Source: Rhizobium sp. EC-SD404 (GTDB taxonomy: Bacteria > Pseudomonadota > Alphaproteobacteria > Rhizobiales > Rhizobiaceae). Taken from it: a stretch of DNA of 64,000 bases. Shown piece by piece: positions 42,366 to 52,383 of this stretch. The stretch lies in contig NZ_LR701458.1 in assembly GCF_902498825.1 (NCBI RefSeq), positions 1 to 64,000 of the forward strand, read 5' to 3'. The notes beneath the pieces are model-generated. The model had not been told where the DNA came from, did no database searches, and worked only from the letters and a program-made list of their open reading frames with translations. Numbering within the stretch: position 1 is the first letter of the stretch; each line of letters opens with the position of its first letter. A program made the position numbers and the translations under genes.

Positions 42366-42812
42366 ATGATCTCTCAGAAAGCCAAATACGCGCTGCGGGC
42401 TTTGGTGGCGTTGGCGCGGGCCGAACCCGACGAACCGGTCATGATCGGCCAGATCGCTGAAGAGCAGGATATTCCGAAGAAGTTCCTCGAGCAGATCCTG
42501 CTGGACCTGAAACATCACGGCATCGTCGCAAGCCGACGGGGCAAGATGGGCGGCTATCTGCTGCTGAAAGACGCGTCCGACATCTCGTTCGGCGAAGTTC
42601 TGCGCATCATCGATGGGCCGTTGGCGCCGCTGCCCTGCCTCAGCCGCATCGCCTACCAGCGCTGCGACGACTGCAATGACGAAGAGACATGTGAAGTGCG
42701 TCGCGTGTTCGAGAAGGTGGCCAATGCTACGCGCGGCGTGCTTGACTCAACGACGATCGCGGACAGTCTCGTTATCCCGGCCGAAAAATTCATTGCGCGA
42801 AACCTCGGCTGA
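42366..42812 (+). CDS. Rrf2-family transcriptional regulator with a four-cysteine loop
   Basis: 148-aa regulator. The Rrf2 winged helix covers residues about 1-82 (KAKYALRALVALA, IPKKFLEQILLDLKHHGIVASRRGKMGGYLL). Cysteines 91, 100, 103 and 109 follow in a pattern that resembles the cluster-binding loop of IscR/NsrR-type proteins but with an extra cysteine. The adjacent sulfate transporter operon makes it a likely sulfur regulator of the CymR kind. Whether it binds an Fe-S cluster or a sulfur metabolite is not shown. Confidence 0.9.
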   Translation: MISQKAKYALRALVALARAEPDEPVMIGQIAEEQDIPKKFLEQILLDLKHHGIVASRRGKMGGYLLLKDASDISFGEVLRIIDGPLAPLPCLSRIAYQRCDDCNDEETCEVRRVFEKVANATRGVLDSTTIADSLVIPAEKFIARNLG

Positions 42813-42862
42813 GCGGCAAAGCGTTTCCCGCATGAGATTGCCAACAGTGGAAAACTACGTTC

Positions 42863-42889
42863 TTATACACGACCAAACCGATAGAGTTT
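42863..42889 (+). promoter_or_regulatory. Possible promoter/operator of the sulfate operon
   Basis: TTATAC at 42863-42868 could be a -10 element. AAACCGATAGAGTTT at 42875-42889, with AAAC/GTTT arms, would overlap the transcription start and might bind the neighbouring Rrf2 protein. No good -35 was found. Weak evidence. Confidence 0.25.
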
Positions 42890-42914
42890 AAAGGCATTCC
42901 ACTCGGAGGTTCCT

Positions 42915-43934
42915 ATGCGCACTCGGTTTTCGAAAATCTTCACAGCGGCCCTTCTGGCCGGCACCGTCCAGTTCGGAGCGCTGGGCATGGCGTTCTCGCA
43001 GGAGACCCTGATCAACGTCTCCTACGATCCGACCCGCGAACTCTACCGCGAATTCAACGCCGCTTTCGTTGAAAAGTGGAAGGCCGATACGGGCGAGGAT
43101 GTCACGATCCAGATGTCTCATGGCGGTTCGGGCGCACAGGCCCGCACCGTGATCGACGGCCTTGCAGCCGACGTCGTGACGCTCGCACTCGAAGCCGACA
43201 TCAACGCCATCGCCGAGGAGTCCGGCAAGATCCCGGCCGACTGGCGCGGCACGCTTGAAAACAACAACGCGCCCTACACATCGACGATCGTGTTCCTCGT
43301 GCGCAAGGGCAATCCCAAGCAGATCGAAGACTGGGACGATCTGATCCGCGAAGACATCGAGGTCATCACACCGAACCCGAAGACGTCCGGTGGCGCTCGC
43401 TGGAACTTCCTGGCCGCATGGGCATGGGCCCGCGCCGAATTCGGCGATGAAGAACAGGCCAAGGAGTTCGTCGGTCAGGTCTACCGCAACGTTCCGGTGC
43501 TCGACACCGGTGCCCGCGGTTCCACGACGACCTTCGTGCAGCGCCAGATTGGCGATGTTCTGCTGGCCTGGGAAAACGAGGCCTATCTCGCAATCGAAGA
43601 ACTCGGTCCCGATGCATTCGACATCGTGACGCCATCGATCTCGATTTTGGCCGAACCGCCGGTTGCCATCGTCGACGGCAATGTCGACGAAAAGGGCACC
43701 CGCGAACTCGCCGAAGCCTATCTCGACTATCTGTATTCGGACGAAGGCCAGGCGCTCGCCGCCAAGCACTTCTACCGTCCCTTCCGTTCGGAAGCGGCAG
43801 CTCCAGAAGACATCGAGCGCTTCGGCGACGTCGAACTGGTCACGATCGAGGATTTCGGTGGCTGGGGTGAAGCGCAGCCCTTCTATTTCGGTGACGGCGG
43901 CGTCTTCGATGAAATCTATCGTCCGGGCCAATAA
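42915..43934 (+). CDS. cysP: Sulfate/thiosulfate-binding protein
   Basis: 339-aa periplasmic receptor. The signal peptide covers about residues 1-28 (ending MAFSQ). Family motifs: LINVSYDPTRELYREFNAAF at the mature start, MSHGGSGAQARTVIDGLAADVVTLAL, ITPNPKTSGGARWNFLAAWAWA and GARGSTTTFVQRQIGDVLLAWENEA. It binds sulfate for the CysTWA importer encoded next. GGAGG precedes the ATG. Sbp and CysP cannot be separated reliably here. Confidence 0.94.
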   Translation: MRTRFSKIFTAALLAGTVQFGALGMAFSQETLINVSYDPTRELYREFNAAFVEKWKADTGEDVTIQMSHGGSGAQARTVIDGLAADVVTLALEADINAIAEESGKIPADWRGTLENNNAPYTSTIVFLVRKGNPKQIEDWDDLIREDIEVITPNPKTSGGARWNFLAAWAWARAEFGDEEQAKEFVGQVYRNVPVLDTGARGSTTTFVQRQIGDVLLAWENEAYLAIEELGPDAFDIVTPSISILAEPPVAIVDGNVDEKGTRELAEAYLDYLYSDEGQALAAKHFYRPFRSEAAAPEDIERFGDVELVTIEDFGGWGEAQPFYFGDGGVFDEIYRPGQ

Positions 43935-43940
43935 TCACCA

Positions 43941-44801
43941 ATGGCATCATCTGCAACCGCATCCGGTTGGAGGTTCAGGCAGCCGAGCGTCATCCCGGGC
44001 TTCGGGCTGACGCTCGGCTTCACACTGACCTACCTGACCCTCATCGTCCTCATCCCGCTCGCGGGCCTCGGCATTCGATCCGCGGCCCTCGGCTGGTCGG
44101 GTATCTGGACAATCGCCACCGATCCACGCGTCGTTCAGGCGTTGAGGGTCAGTTTCAGCACCTCGCTCATCGCTGCGCTCATCAACGCCGTCTTCGGCGT
44201 GATCGTCGCTTGGGTGCTGGTGCGCTACCGCTTCCCCGGACGCCGCATTCTGGATGCGATCGTCGACCTTCCTTTCGCACTGCCGACGGCCGTTGCGGGG
44301 ATTGCGCTGACAGCGCTCTACGCCCCCAACGGATGGATCGGCCAGCATCTTGCGCCCTACGGCATCCGACTGGCCTACACGCCGACCGGTATCGTCATTG
44401 CACTAATCTTCATCGGGCTTCCGTTCATGGTGCGGACGGTCCAGCCGGTAATGGAAGAGATCAGCCGTGAGGTGGAAGAAGCTGCCGCGACGCTTGGCGC
44501 AAACCGCTTCCAGACGATCAGCCGCATCATCCTTCCAGGCCTCGCCCCGGCGATCCTGACAGGCTTTGCCCTCGCCTTCGGTCGAGCGGTCGGCGAATAT
44601 GGCTCGGTCATCTTCATTGCGGGCAATATTCCCTACGTATCGGAAATCGCACCGCTGCTGATCGTCATCCGGCTGGAAGAGTTCAACTACGCCGGCGCCA
44701 CGACGATCGCCTCGATCATGCTCATCTTCGCCTTCGCGGTGCTTCTCGCGATCAACCTCATTCAGGCCTGGAGCAGGAGGCGGTACGGCTATGGCAACTG
44801 A
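43941..44801 (+). CDS. cysT: Sulfate ABC transporter permease CysT
   Basis: 286-aa inner-membrane subunit (CysU/CysT) with six predicted helices. The region [26 protein letters not shown] and the EAA loop [28 protein letters not shown] identify the family. It starts 6 bases after cysP and overlaps cysW by 11 bases. Confidence 0.95.
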   Translation: MASSATASGWRFRQPSVIPGFGLTLGFTLTYLTLIVLIPLAGLGIRSAALGWSGIWTIATDPRVVQALRVSFSTSLIAALINAVFGVIVAWVLVRYRFPGRRILDAIVDLPFALPTAVAGIALTALYAPNGWIGQHLAPYGIRLAYTPTGIVIALIFIGLPFMVRTVQPVMEEISREVEEAAATLGANRFQTISRIILPGLAPAILTGFALAFGRAVGEYGSVIFIAGNIPYVSEIAPLLIVIRLEEFNYAGATTIASIMLIFAFAVLLAINLIQAWSRRRYGYGN

Positions 44802-45666
44802 CATCACGCCCGCCGTTGTCGATCGGCGCCGCGGCTGGAGCGATCCCGTCGCAGAAAGACCGTTGGCCAAGGCGATCCTGATCGGCATCGCGCTGATCTT
44901 CATGGCGCTGGTGCTCGTCGTTCCGCTCGTTGCGGTCTTTACCGAAGCGCTGCGCAACGGCCTCGGTGCCGCGCTCGCAGCGCTTCGCGAGCCGGATGCG
45001 CTGGCGGCCATCAAGCTCACCTTGCTGGTTGCAGCCATCGCGGTACCACTCAATCTCGTCTTCGGCGTCGCCGCAGCCTGGGCGATCGCTAAGTTCGAGT
45101 TCAAGGGCAAGGCGTTCCTGATCACCCTGATCGATCTGCCTTTCTCGGTCTCGCCGGTCATCGCCGGATTGATCTACATCCTGCTGTTCGGCGCAGGCAG
45201 CGTTCTCGGGCCATACATGCAGTCGGCCGGCATCCAGATCCTCTTTGCTGTGCCGGGCATCGTGCTCGCGACGATCTTCGTCACTTTTCCCTTCGTCGCG
45301 CGCGAACTCATCCCGCTCATGCAGGACCAGGGAACGGGCGAGGAAGAGGCTGCGATCTCGCTTGGAGCCAATGGATGGCAGACCTTCTGGCGCGTAACGC
45401 TGCCGAACATCAAATGGGGCCTGCTCTACGGCGTGTTACTTTGCAATGCCCGCGCGATGGGCGAATTCGGAGCCGTGTCGGTCATTTCGGGGCGCTTGCG
45501 CGGCCAAACCAACACGATGCCGCTGCATGTCGAGATTCTCTACAACGAGTATAATTTCTCGGCTGCCTTTGCCGTTGCGTCGCTGCTTGCCCTACTGGCG
45601 CTGGTGACGCTCGTCCTCAAAGCCCTTCTCGAACTTCGATACAGCCGCGACGTCGTCGGTCACTGA
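44791..45666 (+). CDS. cysW: Sulfate ABC transporter permease CysW
   Basis: 291-aa membrane subunit. Motifs: [23 protein letters not shown], then the EAA loop [31 protein letters not shown] and [21 protein letters not shown], typical of CysW. The extended N terminus is normal. It forms the heteromeric channel with CysT. Confidence 0.95.
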   Translation: MATDITPAVVDRRRGWSDPVAERPLAKAILIGIALIFMALVLVVPLVAVFTEALRNGLGAALAALREPDALAAIKLTLLVAAIAVPLNLVFGVAAAWAIAKFEFKGKAFLITLIDLPFSVSPVIAGLIYILLFGAGSVLGPYMQSAGIQILFAVPGIVLATIFVTFPFVARELIPLMQDQGTGEEEAAISLGANGWQTFWRVTLPNIKWGLLYGVLLCNARAMGEFGAVSVISGRLRGQTNTMPLHVEILYNEYNFSAAFAVASLLALLALVTLVLKALLELRYSRDVVGH

Positions 45667-45694
45667 CGCCGAACCGCGACAAGGAAAAGCATTC

Positions 45695-46750
45695 ATGGAA
45701 CTGAGAATTGACAAGGTCCGGAAGGAATTCGACCGCTTTCCGGCGCTGCATGAAACGTCGCTCGACATCCGCTCCGGTGAACTGATCGCGCTGCTCGGCC
45801 CTTCCGGATCGGGCAAGACAACTTTGCTGCGACTGATCGCCGGGCTGGAACGGCCGACGGAAGGCGCGATCTTCTTCGGGGACGAGGATGCCTCGCACCG
45901 GTCCGTGCAGGATCGCAATGTCGGCTTCGTTTTCCAGCATTACGCCCTCTTCCGGCACATGACGGTGCTCGACAACATCGCCTTCGGGCTCAACGTGCGC
46001 CCTGCAGCGATCCGCCCGCCCAAGCGCAAGATCGAGCGGCGGGTGCTCGAACTTCTGGACCTCGTGCAGTTGCCGGGGCTGGAAAAGCGCTATCCGAACC
46101 AGCTGTCCGGCGGCCAACGCCAGCGTGTGGCGCTTGCACGTGCGCTTGCTATCGAACCGCGCGTCCTTTTGCTCGACGAGCCGTTCGGTGCGCTCGATGC
46201 ACAAGTCCGCAAGGGCCTGCGAAAGTGGCTTCGCGAGATCCACGACAAGACCGGGCATACGACGGTGTTCGTGACGCACGACCAGGAAGAAGCGTTGGAG
46301 CTCGCCGACCGCGTCGTGGTGATGAGCCAGGGACGGATCGAACAGGTGGGCACCGCCGACGACATCTACGATCGTCCGACTTCGCCCTTCGTCTTCTCCT
46401 TCATCGGCGAATCCAACGCGCTGCCGATCAGGATCGAAACCGGCCAGGCATGGCTGGCCGACCGGCCCCTGGGCATCGATGTGTCCGGCGAAGCCGAAGG
46501 TCCGGCAACCTTGTACTTCCGCCCGCAGGACATCGAGATTCTGAGCGGGTGCGGCGGTTGCCTCGCCGGCCCGGTCGCAGCACAGCGACGCGTGGCCGGA
46601 ACGCGCCATCTCGAACTGGAAATCGGCGGAGACCGAACGCGCGTCGAGATCGAGGTCCCGGCGGATTACCCGATCGGCGAGACCGGCAGGGTTGCGTTCA
46701 GGCCGAAGCGCTGGCGACTCTATCGCAGTGGCGGGGTGAGCGGAAATTAG
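45695..46750 (+). CDS. cysA: Sulfate ABC transporter ATP-binding protein CysA
   Basis: 351-aa ATPase. Walker [12 protein letters not shown] at about residue 35, Q-loop [22 protein letters not shown], signature [16 protein letters not shown], Walker [18 protein letters not shown], and a C-terminal TOBE-like regulatory domain from about 240. It energises CysT/CysW. It ends 4 bases before the next gene. Confidence 0.95.
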   Translation: MELRIDKVRKEFDRFPALHETSLDIRSGELIALLGPSGSGKTTLLRLIAGLERPTEGAIFFGDEDASHRSVQDRNVGFVFQHYALFRHMTVLDNIAFGLNVRPAAIRPPKRKIERRVLELLDLVQLPGLEKRYPNQLSGGQRQRVALARALAIEPRVLLLDEPFGALDAQVRKGLRKWLREIHDKTGHTTVFVTHDQEEALELADRVVVMSQGRIEQVGTADDIYDRPTSPFVFSFIGESNALPIRIETGQAWLADRPLGIDVSGEAEGPATLYFRPQDIEILSGCGGCLAGPVAAQRRVAGTRHLELEIGGDRTRVEIEVPADYPIGETGRVAFRPKRWRLYRSGGVSGN

Positions 46751-46754
46751 AGGT

Positions 46755-48140
46755 ATGAGCGGCGGCGCAGCAGCGGGTTCCCGATTGTCGTCGCGACCCT
46801 TGCGGGTTGCGATCGTCGGGCGGGGTTTCACCGGCGCTGCTGCCGCCATCGCGATCGCCGAAACGGGGGTCGCGCCGGCGGAGCTGCTTCTGATCGACCC
46901 TTCGCCGGACTTCGGTAAAGGGCTGGCCTATGGCAAGGCGCGCGACGGCGAATTGCTGAATGTGCGCAGCCGCGACGCGAGCATTTTTCCCGATCGGCCC
47001 GACGATTTTCTGAACTGGCTCGGCGTCCGCAATCAGACCGGTTCGCCTTCGCCTGATAACCTCGGCGACACGTTCATGTCCCGTGCCACCTATGGCGACT
47101 ATGTTGCGGACCGGGCTATGGCCTGCATCGCCAAGGCGCCGCTGTCGCACCGCTTCATCCAGGCGCAAGTGACGGCTGTCGAGCGCGATGCGGAGGGTCG
47201 TATCGCCGTGGTCGCCGGCACCGAACGCCTGTCAGTCGACATTGTCGTCATCGCAACCGGTTATGGCATCTTCAGTTCCGAGGCTCGCTTCGGGCGAGCA
47301 GCTTTTTCCAGCTTGGATGATGCCGACCTGGCGCACGGTCGCCACGCCGTGCTCGTCGGCACCGGTCTGACCATGGTGGACATGCTGTTCCGGCTTCGCG
47401 ACATGGGCATTTCGGGCACGATCGACCTGGTGTCCCGTCGCGGCATTCTGCCGGCGCCACATACGGAGCGCGCTGTGACGGCCATACCGTTCGCGCCCGG
47501 CGCCCACGATGAACGTCCAAGCGAGATCCTCCACGCCTTTCGTAGGAGCGCGCGAGAGTCCGTCGCCGAAGGCCAGAACTGGCAAGGCCTGATGAACGGA
47601 TTTCGTCCGATCGCCCGCCAGACGTGGCAAGCGCTCGGCACTGCACACCAGAACACGTTCCTTCGTCACCTGAAGCCCTATTATTTCTCTCACCGCCATC
47701 GCCTTCCCCCGGCTTCGGCCCGACGCCTGCGACAGGAGCTATCGCGCGAGGACACGCGACTTCGCCGCGCCGCGGTTCTCGAAGTCGACCAGGACGTCGT
47801 CGTCCTGAAGGATCGAAGGACTGGGACGACCCAGCGCGTGACGGCGGACCTCGTCATCGATTGCAGCGGCCATCAATCGTCTGCGCAAACACCGCTGATG
47901 AAAAGCCTGCTGGAAGACGGGCTGGCTTGCCGTCCGCGCGCGGGCGCTGGGATCGATGTGGCGCCCGACGGACGCGTGCTCGCAGCAGACGGGAGGCCGC
48001 AATCCGACCTCTTCGCGCTTGGCCCGCTCGGTCAGGGAGCACTCTTGGAAATCACCGGCATCCGCGAGATCGTCGAACAGTCCCGCGCGATGGCCGCCAT
48101 CGTCGCTGCGCAGACACGCAAAGGGCTCGACGCAGATTAG
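46755..48140 (+). CDS. FAD/NAD(P)-binding protein (NAD_binding_9 family)
   Basis: 461-aa flavin-dependent protein. The N-terminal dinucleotide motif is VAIVGRGFTGAAAAIAIAE; GKGLAYGKARDGELLNVRS is the hallmark of the NAD_binding_9/HcaC-like group. A second site IVVIATGYGIF and VLVGTGLTMVDMLFRLR lies in the middle. Its position directly after cysA suggests co-transcription and perhaps a role in sulfur redox chemistry, though many members have no assigned reaction. Confidence 0.85.
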   Translation: MSGGAAAGSRLSSRPLRVAIVGRGFTGAAAAIAIAETGVAPAELLLIDPSPDFGKGLAYGKARDGELLNVRSRDASIFPDRPDDFLNWLGVRNQTGSPSPDNLGDTFMSRATYGDYVADRAMACIAKAPLSHRFIQAQVTAVERDAEGRIAVVAGTERLSVDIVVIATGYGIFSSEARFGRAAFSSLDDADLAHGRHAVLVGTGLTMVDMLFRLRDMGISGTIDLVSRRGILPAPHTERAVTAIPFAPGAHDERPSEILHAFRRSARESVAEGQNWQGLMNGFRPIARQTWQALGTAHQNTFLRHLKPYYFSHRHRLPPASARRLRQELSREDTRLRRAAVLEVDQDVVVLKDRRTGTTQRVTADLVIDCSGHQSSAQTPLMKSLLEDGLACRPRAGAGIDVAPDGRVLAADGRPQSDLFALGPLGQGALLEITGIREIVEQSRAMAAIVAAQTRKGLDAD

Positions 48141-48198
48141 CACTTGCCGTTGCCCGATAGCCCTGTAACCCTCGCCGTTGGCAGCGAGGGTTAGAGGC

Positions 48199-49935
48199 AT
48201 GAGTTTTGAACAGGTCGGGATCATCGCCATCCTGCTTGGCATGCTCGGCTGCTTTGCCCTGGAGCGGCCGAGGATCGAGGTTACGGCTCTCTGCGGGCTC
48301 GGCCTTGCTTTCCTCATCGGCATCGTTCCGGCCGAGACGATCTTCTCCGGCATTTCCAATCCGGCGGTCATCACCGTCATCGAGATCCTCATCATCGTCC
48401 AAGTCATCGGACGGACGCCGCTCATCGAAGTGCTCGCCACGCGCATTCAGCGTCTCGGCGTCGGCAAGCTGCGGATCACCATGGCGCTCTGCGCGCTCAC
48501 GGCGGGAATTTCGGTCTTCGTCAACAATATCGGCGCTTTTGTCATGGTCCTGCCCATCGCGCTCAGCGTCGCGCGTTCGACCGGCATGGACCCGCGGCAA
48601 TTGATCATGCCGATTTCCTTCGCCGCGCTGCTCGGCGGGCTCGGCTCCATCATCGGAACACCGGCCAACCTGCTTGTCAGCAACGCCCTCTCCGAACGAA
48701 CAGGAGCCGGCTTCGCCTTCTTCGACTTCGCCTGGGTGGGCGTGCCGGTCGCTCTGGCCGGTCTTGCGGTCGTAGCGCTCTGGTCGGCACCGCGCATCGC
48801 GGGGTTTCGGATCGATCAGGTCGCCCTTGGCGCGGTGGATCGCGCCTTGACGACGGAGGTGTCGATCACTCCAGCCTCACCTCTTATCGGGATGACTCCG
48901 CGTGATCTGCAGGCATCCCACGAGGCCCAGACCTTCGCCATCATCAGGAACGGGCAGCACGTGTTCGGGCGGCCCGACACGATCCATCTCGCTGCGGGCG
49001 ACCTCTGCGTCATACGCATCGCGCACAGTCGACTGGAACGGATGATCGACGCGAGCCAACTCGGCTGGACGGGCTTCATTCGGGCGCGGGAGATGGCGGA
49101 GATGGTGGTGACACCCGGGTCTCTCCTTGTCGGTTCGCTGCCGCGCACCGCCGCCGTCTTCGAAGAGTTCTCGGTCACGGTGCGGGCCATCGCGACCCGC
49201 AGCACCCGGGTCGAGGGGCGGCTGTCGGACATTCGTCTGTCGGTCGGCGACATCCTCTATGTCGAGGGCGATCGGACCGCCATCCTGTCGGCGGTGGACG
49301 AGGCCGAAGCGCTGCTGATTGCGCCTGCCAGCCGATCGACCGGTCCCTCCGATGGCTCCATGATGCCGCTGTTCTTCTTTGCCGCCGGCATCGCAGGTGC
49401 GGTGAGCGGCCTTGTCCCGCCCGAAGTCGCATTCGGCGGCACCATTCTCGCCATGCTGATCGGCGGCCATCTCAATCTGCGCACCGCGCTCGCAGATCTC
49501 GATTGGCCGATCCTGATCATGCTGGCCGCGATGATCCCGCTTGGCGATGCCGTTCGCCACACCGGCACTGCCGATCTCATCGCTGCGGGCATCATCGGCT
49601 TTCTTCCGGGAACGCATGAGCTCATGCTGTCCGTCGCCATGCTGGTCGTCGCGGTGATCATCACGCCGTTCGTCAACAATGCTTCGACGGCGATCATCCT
49701 CGCCCCGATCGCGCTCGAACTCAGCGCACGCACGGGTGCTGCGCCCGAACCGCTGCTGATGGCGGTGGCGATCGGCGCTTCCATCGATTTCATGACGCCT
49801 TTCGGCCATCACAACAACACGCTCGCAATGAGCCTCGGCGGCTATCGCTTCCGGGACTTCGTGATTGCCGGCGGCCCGGCGACAGTCACCGCCTTCGTCA
49901 CGGCCGCCGTGGCCATAGCTCTCTTCTGGACCTGA
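48199..49935 (+). CDS. SLC13/DASS-type anion permease with TrkA_C domains
   Basis: 578-aa membrane transporter. About five N-terminal helices include NNIGAFVMVLPIALSVA and FAALLGGLGSIIGTPANLLVSNAL (a sodium/substrate-binding hairpin). Two soluble TrkA_C domains lie at about 200-370. The C-terminal half repeats the NNASTAIILAPIALEL and MTPFGHHNNTLAM hairpins. Relatives carry sulfate, dicarboxylates or other anions. Proximity to cysPTWA makes sulfate a reasonable guess. The ATG at 48199 follows GAGG. Confidence 0.88.
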   Translation: MSFEQVGIIAILLGMLGCFALERPRIEVTALCGLGLAFLIGIVPAETIFSGISNPAVITVIEILIIVQVIGRTPLIEVLATRIQRLGVGKLRITMALCALTAGISVFVNNIGAFVMVLPIALSVARSTGMDPRQLIMPISFAALLGGLGSIIGTPANLLVSNALSERTGAGFAFFDFAWVGVPVALAGLAVVALWSAPRIAGFRIDQVALGAVDRALTTEVSITPASPLIGMTPRDLQASHEAQTFAIIRNGQHVFGRPDTIHLAAGDLCVIRIAHSRLERMIDASQLGWTGFIRAREMAEMVVTPGSLLVGSLPRTAAVFEEFSVTVRAIATRSTRVEGRLSDIRLSVGDILYVEGDRTAILSAVDEAEALLIAPASRSTGPSDGSMMPLFFFAAGIAGAVSGLVPPEVAFGGTILAMLIGGHLNLRTALADLDWPILIMLAAMIPLGDAVRHTGTADLIAAGIIGFLPGTHELMLSVAMLVVAVIITPFVNNASTAIILAPIALELSARTGAAPEPLLMAVAIGASIDFMTPFGHHNNTLAMSLGGYRFRDFVIAGGPATVTAFVTAAVAIALFWT

Positions 49936-50401
49936 GGCGTGTCGATCGTTCGGCAGCAACGCGCTGGTCCCGGCTTCTGAATCAGAAGTCCTCAATTCCG
50001 AGTGGGATGACCACAAATCAGCGGACAACGCTTGCGTAAAGGCACTAAGTGCAGCCATCGATCCGGATCGACATCAAAGCTCGATATGGCGCCGACGCTT
50101 GAAAACGCGGGTGGCGGGGCGGGCAGAAGCTTTTGCAGACTGTACTGACCTTCGCCGATGCGCACGGCTTCGGCAAACCCATCGCTGACTTTCGCTGGCC
50201 TCGATGCTGCCCGGCACCTTTACGAGGCGTCCGGGTTTTCACTGTCCGAAAAGCGCCCGGGATCGCTATGGGGAAAGCAGGTTCTGGAACAGCGGTTCCA
50301 GAGAAAATGACCTTAGTATCGGGGACCTCACCCACGAAAGGTGAGGGCAGCCGCAGCGTCGACAGCAACGGCTCGTCCTACACCTCGTTCGCGACAAGTT
50401 C
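49936..50401. other. Intergenic region with two hairpins, no gene recognised
   Basis: Convergent gap of 466 bases. CTGGAAC (50284-50290) pairs with GTTCCAG (50295-50301), and CCTCACC (50326-50332) with GGTGAGG (50340-50346). Neither has a good U-run. Open frames here encode no recognisable protein and resemble intergenic sequence. Confidence 0.45.
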
Positions 50402-51196
50402 TCAGACGCCGTAGCGAGGGGCGGGTGTTCCCGTCTGGCTGGCGGCGAACAACGTGTCGCTGGCCGCGGCATATTTGGTCCACAGATCTGCATCGCCAAC
50501 GGAGGGAAAGGTGATCGTTTCTCCGCTGTCGAGGCCCGCCAGTGCCGCATCGACCATCGTGTCGACATCCATGACCAGATCGGCCGGGATCTGGTCGAGC
50601 GGCATGATCGTTCCGTCATAAATCTCGGTTGCGACGCCGGCCGGCAAGACCGCCTGAACCCGAACGGCCGTCTCCTTGAGCTCTTCCTGTAAGCCGCGCG
50701 TGAAAAGCAGCACATAGGCCTTGCTGCCGCCATAGGCCGACGTGATGGGAGAGGCATTGATTGCCATCACGGAGCCGATATTGACGATCGTGCCCCGATT
50801 GCGCGCGATGAAGCCAGGCAGTGCAGCCCGCGAGAGCCGGGTCAGCGCAGTGATATTGATCGCCAGCATGGAATCTAGCGCTTCCATATCAAGGTCCGCG
50901 GTGGCGCCGAGGCGCGCAACGCCCGCATTGTTGATCAGCATGTCGATGGAAGCATCTGCGGTCAGAATGTCTGCCACTTGCCGCAACCCATCCGCACTCG
51001 CCAGATCGGCAGCCACGGTCTGCACGGCTATGCCATGCGTGCCGGTCAGTTCGCTGGCCAGCTTTTCAAGCCGGTCACCGCGGCGGGCGACCAGGATCAG
51101 ATCATGCCCGCGTGCAGCAAGGCGTTCGGCATAGGCGGCACCGATGCCGGACGAAGCGCCGGTGATGAGGGCGGTAGAACGTGTAACGGTGGACAT
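50402..51196 (-). CDS. Short-chain dehydrogenase/reductase (classical SDR)
   Basis: 264-aa oxidoreductase. The cofactor motif TGASSGIG lies at residues about 12-19, NNAG at about 92, the catalytic Ser in NIGSVMAINAS and Tyr/Lys in SAYGGSKAYVLLF. The start at 51196 is supported by GGAG eight bases upstream; earlier in-frame codons run into the regulatory region. It is divergent from a LysR gene, its probable regulator. Confidence 0.92.
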   Translation of the reverse strand: MSTVTRSTALITGASSGIGAAYAERLAARGHDLILVARRGDRLEKLASELTGTHGIAVQTVAADLASADGLRQVADILTADASIDMLINNAGVARLGATADLDMEALDSMLAINITALTRLSRAALPGFIARNRGTIVNIGSVMAINASPITSAYGGSKAYVLLFTRGLQEELKETAVRVQAVLPAGVATEIYDGTIMPLDQIPADLVMDVDTMVDAALAGLDSGETITFPSVGDADLWTKYAAASDTLFAASQTGTPAPRYGV

Positions 51197-51238
51197 TGTG
51201 CATCTCCAGATGATGGAAGACTGGAGATAGGAAAGGCC

Positions 51239-51289
51239 TCGCTCCTGCATTAGACTGAATAGTATGATTGGGTTCATCGGCAGGAGCGA
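51239..51289. promoter_or_regulatory. 10-bp inverted repeat in the SDR/LysR divergent region
   Basis: TCGCTCCTGC at 51239-51248 and GCAGGAGCGA at 51280-51289 are perfect inverted copies 31 bases apart. The right arm contains the likely ribosome-binding bases of the LysR gene. It could be a LysR-type site or an mRNA structure controlling LysR translation. Confidence 0.4.
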
Positions 51290-51292
51290 TAA

Positions 51293-52186
51293 ATGAAGCG
51301 GGAAGATTTGAGCGATCTTGCGGTCTTTCTGGCTGTTGCGGAGGAGCGCAGCTTCACCCGCGGCGCGATCCGGCTTGGCTTGTCGCAGGCAACGCTGAGC
51401 CAGACGGTCAGCAATCTCGAACGCCGTCTCGGCATCAGGCTGCTGGCGCGCACCACGCGCAGCGTCCGTACCACCGAAGCGGGCGAGCGACTGCTGGAAA
51501 CGCTACGCCCTGCGCTTGCCGATCTCGACGCGCAAATCCAGACGCTGGCCGCCATGAGCGATACCCCGACGGGCACCCTCCGGCTGACCACCATCGGCTA
51601 TCCAGCAAGAGCCTTGGTCCTGCCGGCACTGTCCGGCTTTCATGAGGCTTATCCCGGTGTGAAGCTGGAAATCTCCGTGGACGATGCTTTCACCGATATC
51701 GTCGCCGGTGGGTTCGACGCTGGGATCCGCTTTGGCCACAGGGTCGAAAAGGACATGATCGCGGTGCCGATCGGCCCGGATATCCGCGTCGCGGTGGTGG
51801 CGACGCCCAACTATTTCGAGCGTTGTTCCAAACCGGAGAACCCGCGCGACCTGTCCCGGCACGACTGCATTAATTTCCGTCTGGCAAGCGCCGGCAACAT
51901 CTTTCGCTGGCAGTTCTGGGACAAGGGCCGCCCGCTCGACGTCAAGGTCGAGGGCTCCTTGACCGTCAATGACGGCGACACGCTTGAAGCGGCGGCGCTG
52001 TGCGGGCTGGGACTCGCCTATCTCTTCGAAGACCAAGTCGCGCCGCATCTCGAAAGCGGGGCGTTGGTAAGATGCCTCGAGAAATGGTGCCCGCCCGCGC
52101 CGGGTTATCATCTCTACTATCCCACAAGGCGGCAGAAAACGCCGGCTTTGGCAGCGCTCGTGGAGACGCTTCGCTACAGATCCTAG
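51293..52186 (+). CDS. LysR-family transcriptional regulator
   Basis: 297-aa regulator. The N-terminal winged helix at residues 4-62 reads [39 protein letters not shown]. The substrate-binding domain spans about 90-295. It begins 96 bases from the divergent SDR start and probably regulates that gene. Inducer unknown. Confidence 0.93.
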   Translation: MKREDLSDLAVFLAVAEERSFTRGAIRLGLSQATLSQTVSNLERRLGIRLLARTTRSVRTTEAGERLLETLRPALADLDAQIQTLAAMSDTPTGTLRLTTIGYPARALVLPALSGFHEAYPGVKLEISVDDAFTDIVAGGFDAGIRFGHRVEKDMIAVPIGPDIRVAVVATPNYFERCSKPENPRDLSRHDCINFRLASAGNIFRWQFWDKGRPLDVKVEGSLTVNDGDTLEAAALCGLGLAYLFEDQVAPHLESGALVRCLEKWCPPAPGYHLYYPTRRQKTPALAALVETLRYRS

Positions 52187-52383
52187 CTTCGAAAGCCATC
52201 CTGAGTACGGCTGCAGGCGCGCGCCGTCGAACGTGGACGTGCAGCCCTATCACGCCATCCACAAGCTCAGCGAGCTTTGCCGGGGAAATGTCGAGCAGGG
52301 TAGCCGACAGCAGTGGTGGCGCGCATCAAGCTTGCCTTCGCTGCTTCGCCCGGCCTGAAAACGTTATGCTTCTGGTGGTGACG

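Noticed and set aside
45617..46849. 410-codon minus-strand open frame opposite cysA
   Set aside because: Shadow of a gene with complete ATPase motifs.
48877..50058. 393-codon minus-strand open frame opposite the SLC13 permease
   Set aside because: Shadow of a membrane-protein gene; product is charged and low in hydrophobic residues, as expected for an antisense frame.
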